The notes under the pieces were generated by a model that was given only the letters and a program-made list of their open reading frames with translations, was not told the DNA's origin and made no database searches. The translations under genes were made by a program, and so were the position numbers. Below, piece by piece: positions 19,564-31,164 of a DNA stretch of 64,000 nucleotides (positions within the stretch are counted from its first letter, which is position 1; every line of letters starts with the position of its first letter). Location of the stretch: positions 2,852,001 to 2,916,000 of the forward strand of contig NZ_CP036346.1 of assembly GCF_014131695.1 (NCBI RefSeq), written 5' to 3'. This DNA is from Thomasclavelia ramosa DSM 1402 (GTDB taxonomy: Bacteria > Bacillota_I > Bacilli_A > Erysipelotrichales > Coprobacillaceae).

Positions 19564-19598
19564 GGAGTAATATAGAATAAGGAAAAAGGAGAATGACT

Positions 19599-20171
19599 AT
19601 GACTAAAAAAATTATCGTTGAAACTTCAGCAAGACACATTCATTTATCTGACGCTGACTTAGAAACATTATTTGGAAAAGGGTATCAATTAACTAATAAG
19701 AAAAATCTTTCTCAACCTGGACAATTTGCATGTGAAGAAAAAGTTACTGTAGTTGGAGCTAAGGGTGAACAAAAAATGTCTGTTTTAGGACCAACTCGTA
19801 AAGCTACTCAAGTTGAGTTATCATTAACTGATGCTCGTGCTTTGGGATTACAGGCTGCTATCAGAGAATCTGGAGATATCGAAGGAACTGCAGGATGTAA
19901 ACTAGTAGGACCAGCTGGTGAAGTTGAAATTTCTTGTGGCGTTATCGCTGCTAAAAGACATATCCATATGACTCCTGCTGATGCGGTTGAATTTGGAGTT
20001 ACTGATAAACAAATCGTTAAAGTTGAAATCGAAACTGAAGGACGTTCATTAATTTTCGGTGATGTTGTTTGTCGTGTTAGTGAAAATTATGCTACAGCTA
20101 TGCATATTGACACAGATGAATCAAATGCGGCTGGATGTGGTCGTGAAGTATACGGAACAATCATTAAATAA
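19599..20171 (+). CDS. pduL: PduL-type phosphate acyltransferase
   Basis: A 190-residue phosphotransacylase of the PduL family, which interconverts acyl-CoA (acetyl or propionyl) with acyl phosphate. Two beta-barrel halves each carry the zinc-binding His pattern: ETSARHIHLS near the N-terminus and AAKRHIHMTP near residue 128; a third conserved patch is AMHIDTDESNAAGCG. The start is the second ATG (19599), with AAGGAG at 7 bases; the first ATG overlaps that site. No microcompartment shell genes are nearby, so it probably serves acetyl-CoA/acetyl phosphate metabolism rather than propanediol use. Confidence 0.9.
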   Translation: MTKKIIVETSARHIHLSDADLETLFGKGYQLTNKKNLSQPGQFACEEKVTVVGAKGEQKMSVLGPTRKATQVELSLTDARALGLQAAIRESGDIEGTAGCKLVGPAGEVEISCGVIAAKRHIHMTPADAVEFGVTDKQIVKVEIETEGRSLIFGDVVCRVSENYATAMHIDTDESNAAGCGREVYGTIIK

Positions 20172-20172
20172 T

Positions 20173-20191
20173 AAAGCCTTTGGGCTTTTTT
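20173..20191 (+). terminator. Terminator of the PduL gene
   Basis: AAAGCC TTTG GGCTTTTTT immediately after the stop codon. Confidence 0.85.
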
Positions 20192-20215
20192 ATTTTCTCA
20201 ATAATTGTCGAATTA

Positions 20216-20224
20216 TGTTATAAT
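20216..20224 (+). promoter_or_regulatory. Extended -10 promoter of the DUF4230 gene
   Basis: TGTTATAAT, a perfect -10 with TGn extension, 17 bases before the ATG at 20242. No clear -35. Confidence 0.55.
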
Positions 20225-20241
20225 ATCCCTAGGTGATAAAA

Positions 20242-20874
20242 ATGAAAATATTAGACACATTAGGAAAAACAAAAAAAGCTATTGGTGGAATCATTGCAAT
20301 CCTACTAGTTGCATTACTGATTTTTTACGCGGGAACTCGATTTGCAAGCAGCAGTGAACCAAAGATATCGTCAACTGGTCTGAGTCAACAGCTCCAAGAA
20401 ATCGAAGAATTGGCAACAATGTCCTATAATTATACTAAAGTTGGTAAATTTTCTAATAATTTAACATTTAATGGCTGGGATATTCCTTTAACTCAAAAAA
20501 GTTTTTTAATTACATATGACGGTAAACTTAAAGCTGGTGTCAAAATGGATAAAATTGAAGTAGCTATTAATAATAATATAATTACCGTTTCAATACCAGA
20601 AATTGAAATTTTAAGTAATGAAATTGACGAGAGTAGTATTGAAGTATATGATGAAACAAAAAATGTATTCAACCCAATTTCTGTCAATGATTATACTACC
20701 TTTGCTAAAAAACAAAAAGAAGCAGTAGCTGAAGAAGCAATCGAAAATGGTTTATTAAGCGAAGCAGCAACTAAAACACAAAGTACAATTAAAAAATATT
20801 TAAATGCAATTCCGGGAATTGATGGCAACTATGAGATCAAAGTTAAATTTTTAGAAACAAAAAAAGAGAGCTAG
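20242..20874 (+). CDS. DUF4230 membrane-anchored protein
   Basis: A 210-residue protein with one N-terminal transmembrane helix (about 13-34, GGIIAILLVALLIFYAG) and an exported domain that matches DUF4230 as I recall it (LATMSYNYTKVGKF, FLITYDGKLKAGVKMDKIEV, ITVSIPEIEI). The C-terminal third is an Ala/Glu/Lys-rich helix. The function of the family is unknown. The start is the ATG at 20242; the GTG upstream lies in the ribosome site AGGTGA. It has its own promoter and shares a terminator with the esterase gene, which converges on it. Confidence 0.8.
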   Translation: MKILDTLGKTKKAIGGIIAILLVALLIFYAGTRFASSSEPKISSTGLSQQLQEIEELATMSYNYTKVGKFSNNLTFNGWDIPLTQKSFLITYDGKLKAGVKMDKIEVAINNNIITVSIPEIEILSNEIDESSIEVYDETKNVFNPISVNDYTTFAKKQKEAVAEEAIENGLLSEAATKTQSTIKKYLNAIPGIDGNYEIKVKFLETKKES

Positions 20875-20895
20875 AAATTCAAATCTAGCTCTTTT
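20865..20895. terminator. Bidirectional terminator between DUF4230 and esterase genes
   Basis: AGAGCTAGA/TCTAGCTCT stem with an 8-base loop, an A-run on the left and TTTTAATTT on the right. It overlaps the stop codon of the DUF4230 gene. Confidence 0.75.
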
Positions 20896-20898
20896 AAT

Positions 20899-23562
20899 TT
20901 AATTATATTTACGTCGAGATACATAAATTCCTGCAAGAGTTAGCATCATAATAGCTCCTAATCCTGCAAAATTAACATCATCACCAGTTTTCACTGAATT
21001 CGCTGGTTGATCTGGAGTTGTTGGTTGATCTGGGGTTTCTACTGGAGCAGCAGTTTTAATTTGTTTAGCTAACCATTGCCACGCATTTACACCATTTTCA
21101 TCATAACATTCATTATTATCAAAATAGATCCATGACCAGTGACCATTATATTGATATGGTGTACCATCTTCATTAAAGAATCTTCCAGTTGTATCATGCA
21201 CATCATCAAATACTGATACATGAATATTATTAGCTCCAGCAGCTAATAATCTTGCTACTGTTGGTTCTACACATAAAGTCGGATCAACTGTACCATCATT
21301 TTTAGCATATGTGAACCAAATTGGCATATCCTTGATTGCATTAATTTGATCATCTGTAATATATTGATCTTGGAATGCTTCGCAGATTGGGAAAGCCGCT
21401 GCAAAATATGTTGGATGTTTTAAAACCATTTCCATAGTCATATACCCACCATTAGAACATCCTCCAATAATAACACGATTTGGGTCAATATCGTCATTAG
21501 CTTTTACATACGCATCAATCATTTCAAATAAACTCTCAGCATACATTGAACCTTTATCACCATTTTGATAAGCACCCGTTCCATCATCCATCCACATAGT
21601 TGGACTTTGTGGTGCTAGTACATAGGCACCTTCAAATAAGCTTTGGAATTCTTTAGATACTAAAGATGTTACTTCATTTCCTAAAATATCAATGTATGGA
21701 TCCGTTCCACCTTCACCTGCACCATGTAACCAGATAACAAGAGCATTTTTCTTATCATCTTTGGCTGGTGTATAATCAGCATATGAATACGTTGTACCAT
21801 CTTTAGCAGTATAAGCCTTCATTTCAAAAACTTCACCTTGTGGACAAATCTTTCCATCTCCTGCAACGTCAATATCTGCTTTAATATTTAAATCGGTTAC
21901 TACTTCATCACCTGAACTCATTGTAGCACCTTTTGCTAAACTTACATTTAATTTATAAGGTGTACACCATGAGTTAAATCCTGTTTTTAAATTATAAATA
22001 AATGGTGATCCTTCACTTGGAGAAACATACATTTCAATTGTAATATATTTAGATGAACCGGTTACTTTATTTCCTTGGGCATCAGAAGTATAAGCTGCAG
22101 TTACATTACGATCTGCAGTTGCAATACCAATTTCACCAGTTCCCCAATTAATTGTTGCTTCTTTTTCTTCAACAACTTTAAAGTTTTCAGCAACTACAGA
22201 ATCAGCATCAATTGCTTTATCTAAACTAATTACTGTTTTTGTTACTGCAGGCCCCCAATCATCACCAATAATATAGGCCTTTTGAGAACCACTTGCAATT
22301 ACTTTATCAGCTTTAGTTTGTACTGACATCCATTGCCATAAGTTAACACCATTTTCATCATAACATTCATTATTATCAAAATAAGTCCATGACCAATGTC
22401 CATCATATTGATATGGTGTTCCATCTTCATTAGAGAATCTTCCAGTTGTATCATGCACATCATCAAAAATTGATGTATGTACTTCAGCACCTGCTGCCCG
22501 TAATCTTTCTACAAGAGGTTCTGTTGTAGTAGCGATGGCAACAGTTGAATCATTTTTTGCATGAGTAAACCAAATTGGTAAATCTTTAAGTGATTCAATT
22601 GTTTCATCAGACACATTCGCACTTTGAGTAGCAGGACAAATTGGATATGCTGCCGCATATAATTCTGGATGCGCAATAATCATGGTCATTGTCATTGCTC
22701 CACCTGCAGAACATCCACCTATAATAATTCTATCTTGATCAATATCAGGATTTTCTCTAAGTGTTTTTAAAATCAACTGATAAATAGCTTCAGCATTAGA
22801 TGTACTATCATATGATCTTCTTTGTGGCACTAAAACATATGCTCCATCCATTGTATTTTGGAATTCATCACCAGCCAAAGCCGTAACTTCATTTCCTAAT
22901 AAATCGATTTGAACATCTGTTCCAGTTTCACCAACACCATGATTCCAAATAACTAAAGCATTTTTATGGCTATCATTTTCTGGTGTATATAAAGCATATG
23001 AAACAGTAGTACCATCATTGGTAAATTCACTCATTTTAAAACCATCTAATTGAGGACAAATTTTACCATCTTCAGCTACGTTAATAGTTGGATCTACATC
23101 AATTGTTGTAATTGTTTCATTTTCAGAAACTAGAGTTTCACCAGCTGCCAAAGTAACTTCTAACTGATATGGGTCAGCCCATGCATTTTTCCAAGTTAGA
23201 TTATTCCAAGAAATTGGATTACCTTCACTTGGAGAAATATACATTTCTACTGTAACAATATTTGAATCAGTAGTTACTTTATTTCCCTGAGCATCAGAAG
23301 CATAAGCATCTAAAATTGTTCTATCACTTACTTTGTTTGTGGCAGTTTCTTTAACTAAAAAATCTGTTTTACTGATAGAATCTGCTTTGATTTTTTTGTC
23401 AAAAGTGATAATGGATTTAGTGACACCAGCACCCCAATCATCACCTACGACAAAAGCTTTTTGAGTTCCTGTTGCTGTTCCCTCTAGGGCATGGGTTGGC
23501 AGTATTGTTAAACCCAGTACCATCATAGCACTCATTAAGCAACTTAAAATTTTCTTAAACAT
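20899..23562 (-). CDS. Secreted wall-anchored esterase with two tandem EstA-like units
   Basis: An 887-residue surface protein. A signal peptide (1-25, cut after THA) is followed by two copies of an Ig-like plus alpha/beta-hydrolase unit (about 33-415 and 427-835), as in EstA-type esterases. Each unit keeps a nucleophile elbow (GGCSAGG, S285; GGCSNGG, S703), an acid (AKND, D338 and D756) and a His (DGHW, H389; NGHW, H808). The C-terminus has a Pro/Thr-rich linker, then SVKTGDD, a hydrophobic helix and RRK: a sortase signal of the KTGD type. The substrate is unknown, perhaps acylated glycans or dietary esters. An AraC regulator lies upstream and a catabolite-control-like site covers the promoter. 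Confidence 0.9.
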   Translation of the reverse strand: MFKKILSCLMSAMMVLGLTILPTHALEGTATGTQKAFVVGDDWGAGVTKSIITFDKKIKADSISKTDFLVKETATNKVSDRTILDAYASDAQGNKVTTDSNIVTVEMYISPSEGNPISWNNLTWKNAWADPYQLEVTLAAGETLVSENETITTIDVDPTINVAEDGKICPQLDGFKMSEFTNDGTTVSYALYTPENDSHKNALVIWNHGVGETGTDVQIDLLGNEVTALAGDEFQNTMDGAYVLVPQRRSYDSTSNAEAIYQLILKTLRENPDIDQDRIIIGGCSAGGAMTMTMIIAHPELYAAAYPICPATQSANVSDETIESLKDLPIWFTHAKNDSTVAIATTTEPLVERLRAAGAEVHTSIFDDVHDTTGRFSNEDGTPYQYDGHWSWTYFDNNECYDENGVNLWQWMSVQTKADKVIASGSQKAYIIGDDWGPAVTKTVISLDKAIDADSVVAENFKVVEEKEATINWGTGEIGIATADRNVTAAYTSDAQGNKVTGSSKYITIEMYVSPSEGSPFIYNLKTGFNSWCTPYKLNVSLAKGATMSSGDEVVTDLNIKADIDVAGDGKICPQGEVFEMKAYTAKDGTTYSYADYTPAKDDKKNALVIWLHGAGEGGTDPYIDILGNEVTSLVSKEFQSLFEGAYVLAPQSPTMWMDDGTGAYQNGDKGSMYAESLFEMIDAYVKANDDIDPNRVIIGGCSNGGYMTMEMVLKHPTYFAAAFPICEAFQDQYITDDQINAIKDMPIWFTYAKNDGTVDPTLCVEPTVARLLAAGANNIHVSVFDDVHDTTGRFFNEDGTPYQYNGHWSWIYFDNNECYDENGVNAWQWLAKQIKTAAPVETPDQPTTPDQPANSVKTGDDVNFAGLGAIMMLTLAGIYVSRRKYN

Positions 23563-23589
23563 CCTTTCTCCTCCTTTTTCAATATATAT

Positions 23590-23614
23590 ATTATATAATT
23601 TTAAGCGCTTACAT
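23590..23614 (-). promoter_or_regulatory. Esterase promoter with cre-like site
   Basis: On the minus strand ATGTAAGCGCTTAAA (23614-23600) matches the CcpA-site consensus at all but one conserved position. It lies just upstream of a TATAAT -10 (23595-23590). Binding there would block the promoter, fitting carbon catabolite repression. Confidence 0.6.
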
Positions 23615-23641
23615 TAATGGCGTTTTATTATCTAATGAATG

Positions 23642-24475
23642 TCATTTTCTCATCTTTTCACGATACTTTGCGGGAGTTATCACATTTTTTCTTTTAAAAG
23701 CTTGATTGAATGATTTCACGTTAGGAAAGCCATTGCCAATAGCAATATCAATAACCGGATAGTCTGTTTCCACTAATTGTTCTTCCGCATGCCATAATCG
23801 AACACGACTCAAATATTCTTTCACTGTTGCCCCTAAGCTTTCTTTAAATAACTTAGATAGATATCCTTCTGATAATCCGAATTCATCAGCAATCATTTTA
23901 ACTGAGAGATCTTCTTGATAATTATTTTCTAAATACTTAATAATCTTTGTAATTCGATCTTTATATTTACTATCTTTAACCTCTAGATACCCGATTCTTT
24001 TTTTACTAAGATTATCTAATAATAAGAAAACAAGCATCTGAATATGACTTTTAACTCGAATGTTATTATACGGATCATCACTTTCATAAAAATTAATAAT
24101 ATCAATTATTTTAGCCATAAGTAATTTATTGATTTGTTGATTAGGCTGTTGAAAATAAATTTTATCTATATCATGATACGATTCCCTCAAATAATCATAT
24201 TTTATTTGTAGGGCGTAGCCCTTATATATACGCTCACCCTCGATAGCCTGAATTGCATGAATATCTTGAGAATTAATAATATAAATATTTCCAGCTATTA
24301 TTTTAACTTTATTACCATTTATCCATAAAATAAATGAACCATATAATGGTATCAGAATTTCAATACTTCGATGCCAATGCTTTTCAATCAGTTCTCCAAT
24401 ATTATCTTCGATATAAAAATCATGTAATTTAGTCGGCAGCTCATTATCATGTTCAACCTTTTCATATTTATACAT
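23642..24475 (-). CDS. AraC family transcriptional regulator
   Basis: A 277-residue regulator. The N-terminal half is a cupin-type sensor domain (EKHWHRSIEILIPLYGSF, IYIINSQDIHAI). The C-terminal 100 residues hold the two AraC helix-turn-helix motifs (VKMIADEFGLSEGYLSKLFKE and PVIDIAIGNGFPNVKSFNQAF). The start is the ATG at 24475 with GGAGGAAGG as ribosome site; the in-frame ATG 27 bases upstream lacks one. It precedes the esterase gene on the same strand and probably controls it, though no direct evidence is visible. Confidence 0.9.
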   Translation of the reverse strand: MYKYEKVEHDNELPTKLHDFYIEDNIGELIEKHWHRSIEILIPLYGSFILWINGNKVKIIAGNIYIINSQDIHAIQAIEGERIYKGYALQIKYDYLRESYHDIDKIYFQQPNQQINKLLMAKIIDIINFYESDDPYNNIRVKSHIQMLVFLLLDNLSKKRIGYLEVKDSKYKDRITKIIKYLENNYQEDLSVKMIADEFGLSEGYLSKLFKESLGATVKEYLSRVRLWHAEEQLVETDYPVIDIAIGNGFPNVKSFNQAFKRKNVITPAKYREKMRK

Positions 24476-24550
24476 ATTAGTACCTTCCTCCAATATTACC
24501 ATTTAATAATATCACATATTTAACTTTATTATTATATATTTTCATTATAG

Positions 24551-24578
24551 AAAAAGCCTAAATTATAATAGGCTTTTT
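24551..24578 (-). terminator. Terminator after the mgtC remnant
   Basis: A 10-bp stem AAAAAGCCTA/TAGGCTTTTT with an 8-base loop overlaps the stop codon of the remnant's C-terminal part. It is symmetrical enough to work in both directions. Confidence 0.8.
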
Positions 24579-25195
24579 ATTTTATCTCGATTGAAATAAT
24601 ATCATTATTTTTATCAAATAAAGTCAACATATCTTCTAGGGGGAAACTGGTCGGCAACTTGACTAATAATTCTAGTATTATGGTACTTTGATTATGACTA
24701 ACTTTAAAATTCATTATCTCAATATGATACTCATGCATAATTTTTTGAATTTTGGAAATTACATCAGATTTATCCTTTACCCTAAATTAACCAGCTCTCC
24801 CATACTGTGGGAATCCAACGATATTGTTTGTGAAAAATAATTTGAACTAACAAAATTAAAATAGTGGCTAAGATTCCAATCACATACATTCCCGCCACAA
24901 TTGCCATTTCTACTGCCGCAGCTGCCCAAATTTCTGCTGCTGTAAAACCGGTTATTTCTCGTTTATGCACAAAAATTATACCAGCTCCTAAAAAACTTAC
25001 TCCAGAAATAATTTGTGCTGCACTCCGTGATGGGTCAGGTGCTATTCCTTCGTGGCTTAAAATATCATTAAAACCGTATTTAGAAACAATCATTATCATA
25101 GCAGCCGCTAAACAGACAATCAAATGAGTTCTTACCCCTGCTACTTTAAGATGATTTTGACGTTCATACCCAATTAAAAATGACCCGAAGGTCAT
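24577..25195 (-). pseudogene. mgtC: mgtC/sapB family remnant, truncated and frameshifted
   Basis: A broken membrane protein of the MgtC/SapB family. The readable part (25195-24782, 137 codons) has the family core IGYERQ...AGVRTHLIVC, SRSAAQIISGVSFLGAGIIF and AAEIWAAAAVEMA. The first transmembrane helix of about 20 residues is missing, and the first available ATG lies inside the terminator hairpin of the HU gene, with no ribosome site. The frame stops at TAG (24782-24784), but the family's C-terminal ACT-like domain continues in the +1 frame (VKDKSDVISKIQKI to NNDIISIEIK) to a stop at 24577. A one-base insertion or two-base loss near 24780-24786 explains this. Confidence 0.85.
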
Positions 25196-25199
25196 TTTT
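25176..25199 (-). terminator. Terminator of the HU gene
   Basis: Perfect 10-bp stem AAAAATGACC/GGTCATTTTT with a UUCG-type tetraloop, 8 bases after the HU stop codon. Confidence 0.9.
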
Positions 25200-25207
25200 A
25201 TATTATA

Positions 25208-25483
25208 TTATTTATTTACGGCATTTTTTAATGCACTACTAGATTTGAATGCAGGAGCTTTGCTTGCAGCAATTGTCATTGTTTCACCAGTTCTTGGGTT
25301 ACGTCCAGTTCTTTCTCCTCTTTCACGTACTTCAAAGTTACCAAATCCTTTAAGAGATACTTTATCTCCTTTTACCAGAGCTTCAGTAACTACGTCTACA
25401 AATGCAGTTACTACTTTATCAACATCAGTTTTTGTCATTTCTGTACTTGAAGCAATTGCTTCTACTAATTCAGTTTTGTTCAT
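25208..25483 (-). CDS. hup: DNA-binding protein HU
   Basis: A 91-residue histone-like nucleoid protein that bends DNA as a homodimer. It has the full family pattern: MNKTELVEAIA at the N-terminus, KVSLKGFGNFEVRERGERTGRNPRTGE in the DNA-gripping arm region, and APAFKSSSALKNAVN at the end. The length is standard. It is transcribed alone from a strong promoter that overlaps the end of the threonine aldolase gene, and ends at a strong terminator. Confidence 0.98.
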   Translation of the reverse strand: MNKTELVEAIASSTEMTKTDVDKVVTAFVDVVTEALVKGDKVSLKGFGNFEVRERGERTGRNPRTGETMTIAASKAPAFKSSSALKNAVNK

Positions 25484-25527
25484 TTTAATTTCTCCATTCT
25501 ATATAGTATAGGAATAATCCTACGAAT

Positions 25528-25556
25528 ATTATATTACTTATTAATATTTATTACAA
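25528..25556 (-). promoter_or_regulatory. Promoter of hup
   Basis: On the minus strand TTGTAA (25556-25551) and TATAAT (25533-25528) are 17 bases apart. The -35 lies over the stop codon of the upstream threonine aldolase gene. Confidence 0.75.
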
Positions 25557-26579
25557 GTTATTATGTAGTAGTTCGCTTAATTTACTAACGAACGAATTAA
25601 CAGCTTCTTTAGGGGTTGCCCAAGAAGTAACAAGACGGATACAATGGCGGTGATCATCAATGCGATCCATGATATTAAAGCTAAAATCTTGTTGTAATTT
25701 AGCAATCAACTCATCATCCATTATCGGAAATACTTGATTAGTTTGTGAAGGTACCATCATTTCAAAATCTTTTAGACCAGCTCGTAAAATATCAGCCATC
25801 TTATTTTCATATTTTCCAATTTCTAAATATAGATCATTACTAAAAAGTTCTTTAAATTGGACTCCTAAAAGTCGACCTTTAGCCATCATCGCCCCCTTTT
25901 GTTTCATATTATATCTAAAATCCGCTTTCAGACTATCATTAACAATTACTAGACATTCACCGAATAATGCTCCCATTTTTGTTCCTCCAATATAGAAAGC
26001 ATCGCTGTAATCCGCTAAATCTTTAAATGTAGGTGTATCGGGTAGCGCCAAGGCACTACCTAATCGAGCTCCATCAACAAATAAATACAATTCTTTTTTC
26101 TTACATAAAGTAGCTATATCCTTTAATTCATCAAGACTATAAACAGAACCATATTCTGTTGATTGTGAAATATATACCATTTTTGGTTGCACCATATGTT
26201 CATCCGAATGCTCTTCGATAATACTTTCAATCATCGCTACTGTTAATTTACCATCTTGGTGAGGTCTAGTTAAAACTTTATGTCCCGTAGCTTCAATTGC
26301 TCCGGTTTCATGAACGTTAATATGCCCGCTATCTGCTGCAATCACTGCCTGATATGGACGCAATACTGATGAAATAAATACCGCATTAGTTTGTGTTCCA
26401 CCAACTAAATAGTGTATATCAACATTATCATTTTGAAGTTGTCTTTTTAACAATCTTGTAGCCTCTAGACAATATTTATCTAATCCATAACCAGCACATT
26501 GCTCATCATTTGTTTCAATTAAGGCTTTCATTATTTTTGGATGAGCACCTTCACTATAATCATTAGTAAAACTATACAT
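25551..26579 (-). CDS. ltaE: Low-specificity threonine aldolase (beta-eliminating lyase family)
   Basis: A 342-residue PLP enzyme that splits threonine or allo-threonine into glycine and acetaldehyde. The N-terminus FTNDYSEGAHPKIMKAL is typical. The cofactor pocket has VGGTQTNA and H90 (INVHETGA), which stacks on PLP; D169 (FVDGARLG) binds the pyridine nitrogen, and K201 (IGGTKMGALFGE) forms the Schiff base. The length is normal. It starts 11 bases after the RpiR stop codon, so the two are probably one transcript. Confidence 0.92.
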   Translation of the reverse strand: MYSFTNDYSEGAHPKIMKALIETNDEQCAGYGLDKYCLEATRLLKRQLQNDNVDIHYLVGGTQTNAVFISSVLRPYQAVIAADSGHINVHETGAIEATGHKVLTRPHQDGKLTVAMIESIIEEHSDEHMVQPKMVYISQSTEYGSVYSLDELKDIATLCKKKELYLFVDGARLGSALALPDTPTFKDLADYSDAFYIGGTKMGALFGECLVIVNDSLKADFRYNMKQKGAMMAKGRLLGVQFKELFSNDLYLEIGKYENKMADILRAGLKDFEMMVPSQTNQVFPIMDDELIAKLQQDFSFNIMDRIDDHRHCIRLVTSWATPKEAVNSFVSKLSELLHNNL

Positions 26580-26590
26580 AACCTGCCCCC

Positions 26591-27421
26591 TTATCTTCTT
26601 GGATACAATAATCCATATCTTACATACAATACATCAAAAAACGTTTTCATCACTGTCGTTCCAGAAATTGATGACTCTGTAAAATCACTTTCTTTACCAT
26701 GAACAACAAAAGTTTTATCAGCTAATTCAATTACTTCACTTTCAGCATTTAAAGTAACTAAAATTACTTTAGCTTCACGATTTTTAATTGATTTGATTAA
26801 ATCCCCAACCGGTGATAATCGCGCTCGAACTGAAAGTACAATAGCCACACTATCCTCATCTAAAAGTTCAATTCTTTGACTATCGTCACCACGATCAGCA
26901 AAGGCGTATGAAAATTTACCTAGCTTAACTAATTTAAATTGAATATCTGAGGCTAAAATCTTATTAAATTGGAAACCAAAAAAATGTAACTTTTTCGCAT
27001 CATAAATAATATCACATAGGCGATCAATCTCATGAATATTAATATGTTTCTTACTCTCAATTAATGAATTAATTGTTAGATCATAGACCATATCAACACA
27101 GTGTACAGGATTTTGATGAATCTCTACTAAATCATCAGGATGGAGTTTAATCTCATGACTTGCCTGTTTTAATCCTACTTGTACTTCCTTTTTAAATTCA
27201 GCAAAATTATCACATTTTAAAGCTTTGCAAAAACGGGAAATGGTTGCAGGCGAAGTATAACATAAGTCCGCTAACTCATTGATTGAGATATCTGGAATCT
27301 TTTCAATATTATTTAATACTTGATAACAAATCGTATAATACATATCTTGGCTGTATGAAGCATTAATATATGTCAATAAATTATACAAGATATCAACTTC
27401 AGTATTTTCTTTACGTCTCAT
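26591..27421 (-). CDS. MurR/RpiR family transcriptional regulator
   Basis: A 276-residue sugar-phosphate-responsive regulator. The N-terminal helix-turn-helix (about 30-75, ISINELADLCYTSPATISRFCKAL) is followed by a SIS sugar-isomerase domain (about 105-250), with HFFGFQFNKILASDIQFKL and the phosphate-binding DSVAIVLSVRARLSP. The start is the third-codon ATG at 27421, with GAGGGATGA as ribosome site. It lies just after a GH1 operon and before ltaE. Control of the GH1 operon is plausible but not shown. Confidence 0.9.
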   Translation of the reverse strand: MRRKENTEVDILYNLLTYINASYSQDMYYTICYQVLNNIEKIPDISINELADLCYTSPATISRFCKALKCDNFAEFKKEVQVGLKQASHEIKLHPDDLVEIHQNPVHCVDMVYDLTINSLIESKKHINIHEIDRLCDIIYDAKKLHFFGFQFNKILASDIQFKLVKLGKFSYAFADRGDDSQRIELLDEDSVAIVLSVRARLSPVGDLIKSIKNREAKVILVTLNAESEVIELADKTFVVHGKESDFTESSISGTTVMKTFFDVLYVRYGLLYPRR

Positions 27422-27445
27422 GTTCATCCCTCTTCTCTCTCACTC

Positions 27446-27451
27446 ATTATA
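27446..27451 (-). promoter_or_regulatory. Possible -10 of the RpiR-ltaE transcript
   Basis: A TATAAT on the minus strand lies 25 bases before the RpiR start, between it and the upstream terminator. The -35 region overlaps the terminator's T-run and is poor. Confidence 0.4.
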
Positions 27452-27471
27452 CACAATTTATTGAAAAAGAA

Positions 27472-27491
27472 AAACAGGATTAACCCTGTTT
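27472..27491 (-). terminator. Terminator of the GGDEF-GH1 operon
   Basis: AAACAGG/CCTGTTT stem with a 6-base loop, followed on the minus strand by TTTTCTTTTT. Confidence 0.8.
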
Positions 27492-27493
27492 CC

Positions 27494-31151
<3,658 letters not shown>

Positions 31152-31164
31152 AAATACCACCAGC

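Noticed and set aside
21097-22430. Repeated DNA blocks in the esterase considered as a mobile element or CRISPR
   Set aside because: They are the two copies of the duplicated protein unit, in the same frame and about 1.25 kb apart.
24579-24781. Gap without a gene between the AraC gene and the readable mgtC part
   Set aside because: It is not empty: it encodes the frameshifted C-terminal domain of the mgtC relic, so it was merged into that feature.
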